The notes under the pieces were generated by a model. The model was not told where the DNA came from and made no database searches. It was given only the letters and a program-made list of their open reading frames with translations. DNA of 64,000 bases from Varanus komodoensis (lineage: Eukaryota > Chordata > Lepidosauria > Squamata > Varanidae): NCBI RefSeq assembly GCF_004798865.1, contig NW_025335468.1, positions 3,049,832 to 3,113,831 on the forward strand, written 5' to 3'. Of this stretch, positions 24,824 through 34,555 are shown in pieces. Position 1 is the stretch's first letter; each line of letters opens with the position of its first letter. The translations under genes were made by a program, and so were the position numbers.

Positions 24824-25062
24824 GTGGTGTAGTGGTTAAGAGCATGGGACTGGGACTCAGGCAATCTGGGTTCGAGTCCCCGCTCAGCCATGGAGCCAAC
24901 TGGGTGACTTTGGGCCAGTCACAGGCTCTCAGCCCAACCTACCTCACAGGGTTGTTGTTGTGGGGATAAGATGGAGGAGGAGAATGATGTAAGCTGCCTT
25001 GAGCCCTTTGTAGGAAAAAGGCAGGATATAAATCAAATAAATAAATAAATAAATAAATTTTA
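24824..25062 (+). mobile_element. Sauria-type SINE, near-complete copy
   Basis: The tRNA-derived head has a pol III A box (TGGTGTAGTGG at 24,825) and a perfect B box (GGTTCGAGTCC at 24,869-24,879). It is followed by the body with CTCACAGGGTTGTTG and a tail of (AAAT)n. The 3' part resembles Bov-B LINE 3' ends, whose reverse transcriptase is thought to mobilise these SINEs; Bov-B copies occur in this same window. This is the best preserved copy here. Confidence 0.88.
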
Positions 25063-25094
25063 AAAAAGTGATGAGGGCAAAAGGAAAATAAATG

Positions 25095-25210
25095 AAGCTC
25101 ACTGGTGACCTAACTAACTTCATAGGATTGTTGTGAGCATAAAAAAGTGAGGGGAACGATATAAGCTAGCCCAAGATTCTTCAAAGAAAGGCATGATAGA
25201 AGTATAATTA
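25095..25210 (+). mobile_element. Old Sauria-type SINE 3' fragment
   Basis: Diverged match to the SINE tail region: CCTAACTAACTTCATAGGAT, TTGTTGTGAGCATAAAA, GGGGAACGATATAAGC. It lacks the tRNA head. It sits directly downstream of the younger copy, in the same orientation. Confidence 0.6.
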
Positions 25211-26261
25211 CTGATTAAAGTTGCGCATACATCTGTATGTGGCAGAGACTGGGATACTTTCCAGGGGTGGAGAAATTCTGCAGGGGTGGGACATGATAGT
25301 CACTGTGACTGGGAACTGGGCTTTTTGCAGGGTGCTGCTGCAAGTCAGCTTGGCCCCTAATTTGCATGCTCCCCATTGTGCATGACCTAGCCTAATTCCA
25401 GGGCATTGGTGGTGGTGATGATAACAACCACTGTAAAAATACAGTGCTGCATGACAGGAGAAGATTTTGCAAACAGACTCTTTTTCAGGTGGGTGGGAGC
25501 TAGAAAGAGAAAAATCTCAGAATTTTTCTCAGATAAGTCTTCTGAGAAATGGTTGGCTGAGTTCTAAAACAAATAGATAAAATGAGAATACCCCGTGATA
25601 CAGCTGTGCTCTTTGATATGGATTTCTTGTAGTTTGCTTCAGTATGTTTTTCCTGCTCCCTTAAAGTTGAGTGGTGGAGCTGAGCTAGTGTTGCAAGTTC
25701 AAATGTAGAATTGTGTCTTGAATGTACATTCCAAATTCCATTGACTTGTCTGTCTTGAAGCCAGAAACCATGGCCAGAAATCTTTCAGAGGTTTTCTGGC
25801 CATGCTGAAGATGGGTTTAGGGCAGGGATGGATTGCCTCCAGTTATTTGAGTCTTGGTATTCGAGAAACCATTTGAAATACTGCTGAATGCATTACTTCT
25901 GACCAGACATGTTATTCTTAGGGAATGGGCTTATTTTGCTTAATTCTGAGTAGGCTTAAAATTGCAAATTTTGACCCCACCTGAACAGGCTTAGTAAGCA
26001 AATTCTGACTCCACCCACTCTACATTTTGCCACATTCGGTTTGCCTCTAGTCACCCACAGATGGAAAGAGGTCACTATGATGGGTCCCAAGTAGGAATTC
26101 AGCACCCCGGCTGAAAAGGATTCCCCATCCCTGGTTTAGAAATGGTGCCTTCAGTTGTGCACATCAGCATGAAAGGAAATATCTCATTCTAGGAAGATAG
26201 CACACTGTCTTGTGTTTTACCTGCTTCATGGCCTCCTTTCATGCATGCCAGCTTTAACTTT

Positions 26262-26387
26262 AACAGCTTTGTATTTTATTGTATATATTTTAAAATGTTA
26301 TTTTAAATTTTTTGTTGTAAGCCGCCCCGAGGCTTCGGCGAATGGGGCGGCATAAAAATGTTTTAATAAATAAATAAATAAATAAAA
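26262..26387 (+). mobile_element. L2-like LINE 3' terminal fragment (plus strand)
   Basis: Contains GCCGCCCCGAGGCTTCGGCG, AATGGGGCGGCATAAAAATG and a (TAAA)n tail, which are the same words as at 42,700-42,803. Only the last ~125 bases of the element are present. Confidence 0.8.
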
Positions 26388-26528
26388 CTCAATGCCATAC
26401 AATTCAAAGGAAATATACTTTAAATAATTTCAGGCACTCTTGAAAATGAGTGCTGAAAGGCTGGAGTAGGGAGTCATAACTGAAATGCAGCACAGTGTCC
26501 TGAGTGTCTGTGCCAAATTTCTGAGCAC

Positions 26529-26750
26529 GTGTGGTATAGTGGTTTAGAGTGTGGGACTGGGACTCGGACAACCTGGGTTCTAGTCCCCGCTCAGCTGTGG
26601 AGCCAACTGGGTGTCTTCGGGCCAGTCGCAGCCTCTCAGCCCAAGCTACCTCACAGGGTTGTTCAGAAAGCAGGAGGAAGAGAATTATGCAACCCACTTT
26701 GAGTTCATTAGAAAAAGCAGGATATGAATCTAATAAATAAATAAATAAAT
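26529..26750 (+). mobile_element. Sauria-type SINE
   Basis: The head starts GTGTGGTATAGTGG with B box GGTTCTAGTCC (one change from the consensus). The body has CTACCTCACAGGGTTGTT and the tail is (AAAT)n. Same orientation as the gene. Confidence 0.87.
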
Positions 26751-28002
26751 TTCAGTTCAATATCTCAATGAAATTATTGCATTACCAACAAACTGACCCA
26801 CAGACTTTCAAATGGAAAGCTGAGTGGATGGGTTATATCAATTAGCAGTTTTGCCTTTTTGCTGTTAATCCCAGTAACTTTCAGCTCTGAATAAAAGCAT
26901 TAGAGGAACTGGGAGAGTTCACAGGTGAGTGAAATGGCGGAGCCTTAGGAACAGCAATGACTTTTACAGTTATTTTAAAGTTACTCCTGGAAAATCTCTT
27001 TCTGTTGCTGTAATTTTTATTTCCTGAGCAGCATTTTCTCGCTGTTCTTGTTTCCAAATGCCCTTCTTTGGAATTCCCCCCCCCACCCCCCGCCATGGAA
27101 CCTTTTATTTACAGGCTGGAATCCAATGGCACTCATACAATAGGATTTCCATTTGCACAAGCGGATGTCCACTTCTCTCTCCTCCCCATTGCCTGCCCCA
27201 AAGCTGCTCCAGAGGTTCATTCATTCCAGTCAGCAGGGCGGGGGCAGGGGGAATTCTGCCAATAGTTTCCATTCTGCTGTTGAACAGCCTGGGTTGGATA
27301 TAAGCCATACAGCTCATTTTCTCGGAAAATATGAGGATAGAACATGTCTTGTTTATTTGAAGGCAAAGGCCGGACAGCATTCGTGTAACAGAATCAGTGG
27401 GGAGGTAGGGAATGCTGAATTGTGCCTGCACACCCACTAATTCTTGCAGCTAAACACCCTCCCCAGGCTGTTTTTCCCTGATGCCAGGCTTCACTGGGTC
27501 CTGGAGCCCAGCTTGGAGGAAAATGTTACCAAAAACAAAAAAGATTACTAGCAAGGCATTTTCAGCAGGGAGTGCAAGAAGAGTTAAGCACATCCTGCCC
27601 ACTAATGCTCCATGCCAGTCTATTCAAATTAAAATGCAAACATGAGTTGGGAATTCCAACTTAGCTTGAAAACACTCCAAATTTATGCATTTCCTTGATT
27701 CTACCTAGATGTGAAGGTGCCAGGAGGAACAGACTTGCAGGATTGTTCCTTTTTAGCAATAAAAGCTTACCTGTCAAGGAAGTAAACATTTGGCAAATGG
27801 AACAGAAAAGGGGACAAAGTTCTGTCCAGTGGGATTTTTTTTCTAAGTAACATTTTTTCAGGAGTTTGATAACCACTTCAGGTTGATGTTTCAACATTAC
27901 TTTTCATAATAGATAAATATTTCTAAAGCTGCTGTGGAAAATGCGAAGGGATTCCCAGAATATGGTGGCAGTGACATTCACTGCCTTTACTGGCTTGAAA
28001 TG

Positions 28003-28008
28003 AAATAT

Positions 28009-28043
<35 letters not shown>

Positions 28044-28092
28044 GAAGGCTTCTATGCTGCCCCATTCGCCGAAGCCTCGGGGCAGCTCACAA
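28003..28092 (-). mobile_element. L2-like LINE 3' terminal fragment (minus strand)
   Basis: A (TTTA)n run followed by GCTGCCCCATTCGCCGAAGC, the reverse complement of the L2-like 3' terminal motif. It lies about 470 bases upstream of the last coding exon and opposite in orientation to the gene. Confidence 0.8.
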
Positions 28093-28563
28093 TTGCAACC
28101 GGCAACATAATGAATCATAATATTATAAACCTGGTCTCTAATAAAAGACATGATGGAATAGAACAGTACACAAGCTGGCCACTGAGGAAACCACATGTGC
28201 ATAACAGCAAAGAAGGATTTTAGGATGTGAGTTGGCTTATGGAGGCCACAACAACTACTTGCCATGCCATATCTGCTGTACATTAATTTGAATTCCCAGC
28301 AAGAGAAGAGGAAACTTCCAGTGTTGGTCACTGGTTGGGATAATTGCTTCTAATCTGTGAAAATACATCAGAACCTAAGAATGCTTCCTTTCGTTATTCT
28401 CTTAAAGTTTGCTCTGGCAACCTTTTGACGCAGTGTTATTAGAACGGGTGTGACACGTAACAGTGTGCCGGCTTCAGGTGAGTTTCACTGGGTGCCCTAG
28501 GCATATTCCATCCCATATGTATCCTTAGTAATGCTTTTCATCTTTTTCTTCTTTTAAACGTAG

Positions 28564-28737
28564 GTACTTGTGGCTCCAATAACAGAACGAGGACAGCGTC
28601 AGAGAGACATCTATCTGCCCAGGGAGGGTCAAAAGTGGATGGACACCAGCACTGCTCGGGTGTACAATGGAGGGACCTTTGTCAAGAACTACTCTGTTGC
28701 TCTCGCGGATGTGCCTGTTTTCATTAGGACCTCCTAG
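28564..28737 (+). CDS. MYORG-like: MYORG-like GH31 glycosidase, terminal coding exon E with stop codon
   Basis: The acceptor ACGTAG ends at 28563. There are 57 codons followed by a TAG stop at 28735-28737. The peptide starts VLVAPITERGQRQRDIYLP and ends VPVFIRTS. It matches the MYORG C-terminal beta domain ([20 protein letters not shown] ... DEIAYF, from memory), including the V-A-P and R-D-x-Y-L-P motifs shared by GH31 enzymes. The intron before it is the longest of the gene here (13.4 kb). Exons A-E total 882 bases, an exact multiple of three, with no internal stop, which argues for a working gene rather than a pseudogene. The protein end is close to that of MYORG, so no C-terminal extension or loss is seen. 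Confidence 0.92.
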   Translation, partial: VLVAPITERGQRQRDIYLPREGQKWMDTSTARVYNGGTFVKNYSVALADVPVFIRTS

Positions 28738-29880
28738 ATGGCAGATGACCCAAGATTTCAGAAAGCTTATAGAACTTCAGAGACACTTTAAAGGAAGCGC
28801 TCTCTTCCTTTAAAAAGGAATTGTAAATGAGGTGCACTTTTACACAAACAATATATACTAAAACAAACAACTATAAAAAGTGCTTAAAAAATCCATGTCC
28901 TAGTTTTCAAAACCAGTAAACCCCTCCAGATGTTTCTGTCGGAACTGCACCTATGGTGCTGTCTTATGTCTTAGTATTGCATCAACACAACACTTTTCTT
29001 TCACTGAAGGTCTCAAGATGCTTGCATGGGTTCCCAAGTCATCACCCAACCAAGCACCGACCAGAACCAGATCTACTTAGCTTCAGCAAAGTAGCTCCTT
29101 CACATGCTTCTAGACCTTGCCCTGGGATCCCAAAACTCCAGCTGCCATTTCTTCTCTTCAAAGAAGCTTGGAAACGTCCTATTTGTGGGGAAGAAGTGAG
29201 GTTTGGAAGAAGGGGCTTGGCCCTTGCCACTCCCACCATTTTTCTCCCTCCTACTTTCCCCCATGCAAACAAGAACAACAGTTAATTAAACCAGTTATTC
29301 CCTGCCAGTATTTCCCCTATGAAATACTGCATAAGCATGTGCTAAAAGGCTCGTGTTCAGCCCCATTTTTCATTGTGGTGCAATTCACCTCCAAACAAGC
29401 TGTACCCAAGAATGGCATTTCTTTATTCCAGAAATGCATCTAGAAATAAAGAATTGACAACAAACTTCACTGTGGGGACTATGGGAATATAAACCTGCAA
29501 AGATGGTTCCAAGCTCTGTTTTCCCCAGCCTCCTAACGTGAAGCCGTGAGCAGAGATACGACAATGTTTATTAAAACTTAAGTGATGCTTTTGTCTTTGG
29601 AAATACAAGCTAACTGGCAAATAACCATTTTGTTCAAGGCAAGCAATGCAAAGGATAGCCACAAAGGGGGAGGCGTCTCCTGTGACACGTTCTCTCCACG
29701 AGTTTACACTGGGATGGACTGGGGGGAATGGGGTGTACATGCATCGTCCCTTATGCACCCTTGTTTGTGTGTTCCTTGCTTCGTGTATATCTTAAGTTGC
29801 CATCATTGCCCTAATAATTCTTGAGGAAAAAGTGAATAGGTCTATGTATGACATAAATAAACACACACATAAAATCCCCA
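28738..29880 (+). other. 3' UTR and poly(A) signals of the MYORG-like gene
   Basis: The sequence after the stop codon has no repeat signature I recognise. Two AATAAA hexamers could end the transcript: 29445-29450, followed within about 30 bases by a GT/G-rich stretch (CTGTGGGG), and 29856-29861, followed by a CA-rich run. The first fits the usual signal-plus-downstream-element layout better and would give a 3' UTR of about 0.7 kb. The exact end is inferred, not seen. Confidence 0.5.
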
Positions 29881-30159
29881 GTCCATTTGAATCACATCAA
29901 AATCAGTTCCAGAGTAAATAAGTTGTAAATCATGCTGGTTACTAAGAAAAAGCTTTCTGCACAAAAGTAGGGAGTTCTTTTTTCTGTTGCAGCAGTCACC
30001 TTATTCCTCTGTCCAAATTACTTTCTCGATCTGGTGTGCCCGATGCCATACCCACAGGAGCCTGCAATGGCACCTGCAGAGCTCTTCACCCCGTCACTTA
30101 AAAAAATTAGAGGAAGATGGGCACAAAGCTGTGCCTGAACCTGCTACTGATCAGCTGTG

Positions 30160-30415
30160 CTACAGGCAGGAACAGAAAGAAAGGCAAAAGGGCAGATGCA
30201 GGGAAAAGAAGAGGGCACCTAGAATCTGGGACTGAGGAGAAACTGCAAGGTAAAGGATAGGATGTGGGGGAAAGATCAAGGTTGGAGGTTAGGAAGGGCG
30301 AGAAGGAAGAAGACAAGGGGGAGGAAAGGAAGAGAAATAGCAAGGAAAGGGTAGAGGAACAGCAAAGCCAGGGGCTGGGAGTGGAAAGGGAGAGAGTGCA
30401 AAAGGGAACCACCTT
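30160..30415. repeat. Purine-rich (GGAA-like) tract
   Basis: Strong strand asymmetry, with runs of AGGAAG, GGGAAAG and AAGAAGA on the plus strand. The long minus-strand open frame with S/L/F/P-rich translation is a composition artefact. Confidence 0.7.
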
Positions 30416-32144
30416 GTGGGCAGAAGAATACTGGGCAGGCTAGGAAGCAATCCTTTCTGTTTCTCCCTCCCTCCCAGGCTCTAGCTCCAGTCTTCTTCCC
30501 TCTGCCCTAGTCTAGTCTCTCCATGGGAGGCATTTTGTGGCAGTTCCCACAGAAGTTTCTCAAATTCCTAAATGTGCTCACAAGTCCAAAAAGGTTGGAG
30601 ACATCTGTCCTAGAAAGTTCACACCATAGCATGACTCCCCACCTTCACTTTATAGTCACATCTTCTACATGTTACATTCTTTGCAAACTCTCCCCCACCC
30701 CTGGAAGCCTGGGCAGGTGAAATTTGTCCACTGCTCCAGAAGAACTGGGAATCTTTCTGTCTTGCATATGATTCTGCAAGACAGAAAGATGAAATAGGGC
30801 AAGAAATCCAAAAGCACTCCAAGCATTTGTACGAGGCTGAGCTGTAATAACTTGGCCTGCTAACCCACTTCCTGCATAGCCCCTGAGCAGGCAAGGAATG
30901 CTTCTGAATGTGCATAGTAATTTTGTCTTTGATTGGGTATCAGCTGGCAAGAGAATACCACATGTACTCAGCTTTGATAACTCATTTAAAAATTCTTAGT
31001 TAAATCTTGCAGACCTGGCCTATTTTAGCACCAAATAATATTTGCATCAGAGATGATATGAAGGCATTAGACAGAGCAAGCAAACTCCCTTTCCCTGTCT
31101 GCCCAACACAGATTTCACACTCACGTTGCAAATCAGTTGAAGCAAGAAACCTTTGAAACTTCATTTGTAAAAATGCTTTTAGAATTTTACATCCTCTGGG
31201 CATTATCTTTCAGTCTGTGTGTAAAGTCTATGCCAACTTAGATAATCTCTTGGGATATGAATGAAGCTGTAGAAAGACAAGTGAAACATCACATTCCAAC
31301 ACGGAATGCATGGATTTGCACAGCACATTTCACCTGGCCAATTTACCCTCAAAATCAGATATGCTTAACATCTGAAGAAAAATTTCAGGTTGCACCAGTC
31401 TGTTTGGCAGTCTTTGAAACTTCTATTGGAAACTGGCTAAATGCGGACTCATTGATATTCCCATCAAGTGGACACAACCCTTTGGACTCAAGTGGACTCA
31501 AGAACCTGGTTTGCAGAACATGGAAGCCCATTAAGGCCGATTACCCATGGTGGGTTCTTATCTTATGCAATCCCAGTGTAGCTTCTGCAGGATGTCTTAT
31601 TTTTCATGCACAAGCCACCCTGAGAACTTGTCTGAACCTGGCAGGGCAACTTCATCATGGGTTGTCACCAATGCCTGCAGAGTCAGCCTACTGATCAGAA
31701 GAAGAAAATCTGGGGTAGGAACTGAGGAAATTAGAAATTCTGCTCTAAAGGTCCCTGAGATATATGCTATAGCTGGCATGGACTCTGAGAGGGCATGAAG
31801 GGACAAACAAGCCACAGCAAGCCCTATCTTCTGTTGGGTCACGAATGAACAACGACCCCATGGTGGCTTATTCGCAGGGTGGGTTGCATAATGCTTGCGC
31901 TCATCACTGCTCCTCATCAAACAGGCAGAGTTCGTGAATGGAATGCCACAGCCAGAAAGCAGCTTTCCAGATGTTTTTCATGTCAACTTTCAGCACTCTG
32001 GACTATTGCCATGGCAGAGGTTTCTGGGGGCTGTAATCCCAGACAGCTGGAGATCGACCTTCTACTCACCCCTGAGGTAGACAAACTGGAACAGGATAGC
32101 ACAGGATAGCAAAAAAGAGGTTATGGTGTTTGCAACAGCAAATC

Positions 32145-32492
32145 TTGTGAGGAACGCTTGAAGGGACTGGAGGAACTTAACTTGGTGAAGGAAAGATTGA
32201 AAGGAGACCTATATCTCAAATACTGTTACACAGAAGCGAGCCGACATTTGTATTCTACTCTGTTATCTCACAAGACATCTTGAGTATTTAAATTGAAGGA
32301 GGATGGAATCTAATTCAACATTAAGAGAAACTGTTCAACAGGAAGTGCAGTGCAGCCATGAAACTAGTTACCTGTGTGGTGTCTCTCCACCTCTGGGAGT
32401 CTTCAAGTAAAGGCTGGACAGGCACCTGTTGGAGATGCTCCTCCATTGTGCAGGAGGACTGGATTAGATGACTTTCCAACGCTATGATTAAC
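32145..32492 (+). mobile_element. CR1-type LINE 3' end (plus strand)
   Basis: Ordered matches to the generic CR1 3' end: GAACTTAACTTGGTGAAGGA, GTCTTCAAGTAAAGGCTGGA, CACCTGTTGGAGATGCTCC, GGACTGGATTAGATGACTTT and a CGCTATGATTA end. It is diverged and no coding frame survives. Confidence 0.7.
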
Positions 32493-33256
32493 TACAAGGG
32501 CTCAGGCTGTGTGTGACAGAACTGAGTCCTCCTTGGGCATTGGCTCTGTCTTTGAGAAATGTTTGGAATATCCAACTGCTTCGAAGCTTAACAAGCTATC
32601 ACCACAGGAGGTGGAGGGACAGATGGGAATGAGCATGCTCATAGCATGGATTTGCTCAGCAGAGAAGGGAGCAGGCAGTAATATAGTTAAGTAATGTACA
32701 TGTATTAGAGTTGTGAGTATTGTGTGCATAATAATGGTATGCAAATATAATGCAAAATAACTCTGTACGTGTGAATGCTGCATGGGATTAAAGTGGGAGG
32801 GCAATAAGACATAGAGTGAATGGGGAATGGGCACAGAACAGACATTACATGCACATGCCTGTGAACTACAAGCAGGTAACCACTTCTCAGCTTTATCCAC
32901 ACATTAGATACTTAGTAAATGACAACAACAAAACTTAAGTGAAGGCACGTAAGAGCATGGCGAGTCCCAGGTCACAGCTTGGGTTTAGGCTCACTGCAAA
33001 GGAAAATAAGAGTTCAGGTTTCAAGTAGAACCAGGGACAGTCCCAACTGGTGCTCCAGCTGCAGCCTCAAGTCGGCCCAAAAGCTTGTTCAGCAGCAAAT
33101 GGCCCTAGGCTGAGACTTACATACGGCTGCTAACAATTCTGGTAGACTACCTCCAGTTCCAGTGGCCTCAAGGATGCCTCAAGGAGGTCAAGATGCCTTG
33201 CCCATTTTGGGTGCCACTGGCTCTGATGGTACTGGGGAGACTACGGTTCTGCCAAT

Positions 33257-33502
33257 GTTGTGTAGTGGTTAAGAGTGTGGGGCTGGGACTTAGGGGCTGG
33301 TGGGGCTGGAGATCTGGGTTCTAGTCCCTGCTCAGTCATGGAGCTGAGTGACTTTGGGCCAATCACAGACTCTTAGCCCAACCTACCTCACAAGGTTGTT
33401 GTTGTGGGGATAAGACTGGGAGCAGCAGGAGGAGAATGATGCCACCCCTTTGAATTCTTTGTAAGAAAAAAGCAAGCATATAAATCTAATAGATAAATAC
33501 AT
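33257..33502 (+). mobile_element. Sauria-type SINE with internal insertion
   Basis: The head has TTGTGTAGTGGTTAAGAG and B box GGTTCTAGTCC, then the usual body and an AT tail. Between the A and B boxes an extra GGGGCTGG-type duplication lengthens the tRNA-like head compared with the other copies. Confidence 0.82.
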
Positions 33503-33582
33503 TCTTGAACTTCAAAGATGGCAACACTGCCTTCTTGGGTCAGGAAGGTTGTGACAAGATGGGCTCCTCATTTGATGGTGTT

Positions 33583-33583
33583 T

Positions 33584-33619
<36 letters not shown>
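33583..33619. repeat. (TG)n microsatellite
   Basis: Perfect alternating TG run of about 34 bases. Confidence 0.95.
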
Positions 33620-34154
33620 CTCTGTTGAAGAGAATGTTCTCCCACACACCACCACCACTTTGGAGTCTATGGCCTCATCCTCTGAACATGCACAGTCTGA
33701 CTGTAAGGAAATGACACCTACAGGCAGGGAATTTTCAAGTTTGCCTACCAGCTCACATATGAATTTACTGATATGAATTCAGCTCACCTGAATTTGCTGG
33801 TGCTAGGCAAAATGCTTTCTCTGAGCACCAGCATACTCTGCCCTCTCCCTTTTTATTACTGGCCTATAGGTATACTTCAGGTATCTATTCAGCTGCAGAA
33901 GTCATCAGCTAATTACTAGATAGCTTGCCTATAGGAACTGCATTCTCAGAGGGTGAGCCCCACAGCAAAACACGCAAGGAATGTCAGTTCTCTTGTCCCA
34001 AAGGCCCCCACCACACCAATGGAGAAGATGCAAACTTTTGGGTTCCCTTAGATCCTGCATCTATGCTTGATTCTCGGGGAGAAGCAGTGAACCAGAATGA
34101 CTTTTGGCACCTGCAGCTTTTCTCAGACAAGGATTTGGCCTCCATCATTCCTGC

Positions 34155-34555
34155 ATTGGTAGGGATGTGCTTATCAGTCATACTCAAGATTACCAAGGTT
34201 CTCGTAACTCCATCTCAAAGCTCGTTCTGACTTGAATCTGAATCAGATTATGAAGTTTGTTCCCTCCCCCTTTGCATGAAAATCAGTGCAGACTTTTGAG
34301 CATATTCTTCAAGATATATGCACTAAATGTGCACATTTTAAAGTACAAATCTTTCTCCCATTGATTAAGGTGCATTTGCATGCATTTTTCAAAAGCACAC
34401 CTTTTTCACATGCATTTTTCAAATGTATGCATGCTGTTGAATGCATTCTTTGGTCCATTAATCACATTGCCAGCTCAGGTATGTCTGGCTTCATCTCCAG
34501 ATTGTGTCCGAGTCCATCTTCAGTCCAGAAGATGTGAACTGGATGAATCCTGATA
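34155..34555. repeat. Diverged MITE-like repeat with TGCA-CATTTT words
   Basis: Starts at a GGGATGTGC word common at the ends of squamate short repeats and contains several GCATTTTTCAAA / GTGCACATTTT words. Similar words occur at about 4650-4870, 15,715-15,905 and 21,330-21,530. Boundaries and class are not resolved. Confidence 0.35.

Larger units (their letters stand above)
15207..28563. other. Intron D-E of the MYORG-like gene
   Basis: A 13.4-kb intron holding a palindromic MITE (16,225), four Sauria-type SINE pieces (18,255; 24,824; 25,095; 26,529), LINE tails (26,262; 28,003), an unclassified dispersed repeat (24,376), a simple AAAAC repeat, and an AT-rich block at 18,690-19,050 that looks like a candidate conserved noncoding element. 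No exon fits the phase-0 requirement between D and E. Confidence 0.7.

Noticed and set aside
24824-24900. tRNA gene candidate with good A and B boxes
   Set aside because: The tRNA-like head continues into the SINE body and AAAT tail, and the cloverleaf is not preserved. It is a SINE, not a tRNA gene.
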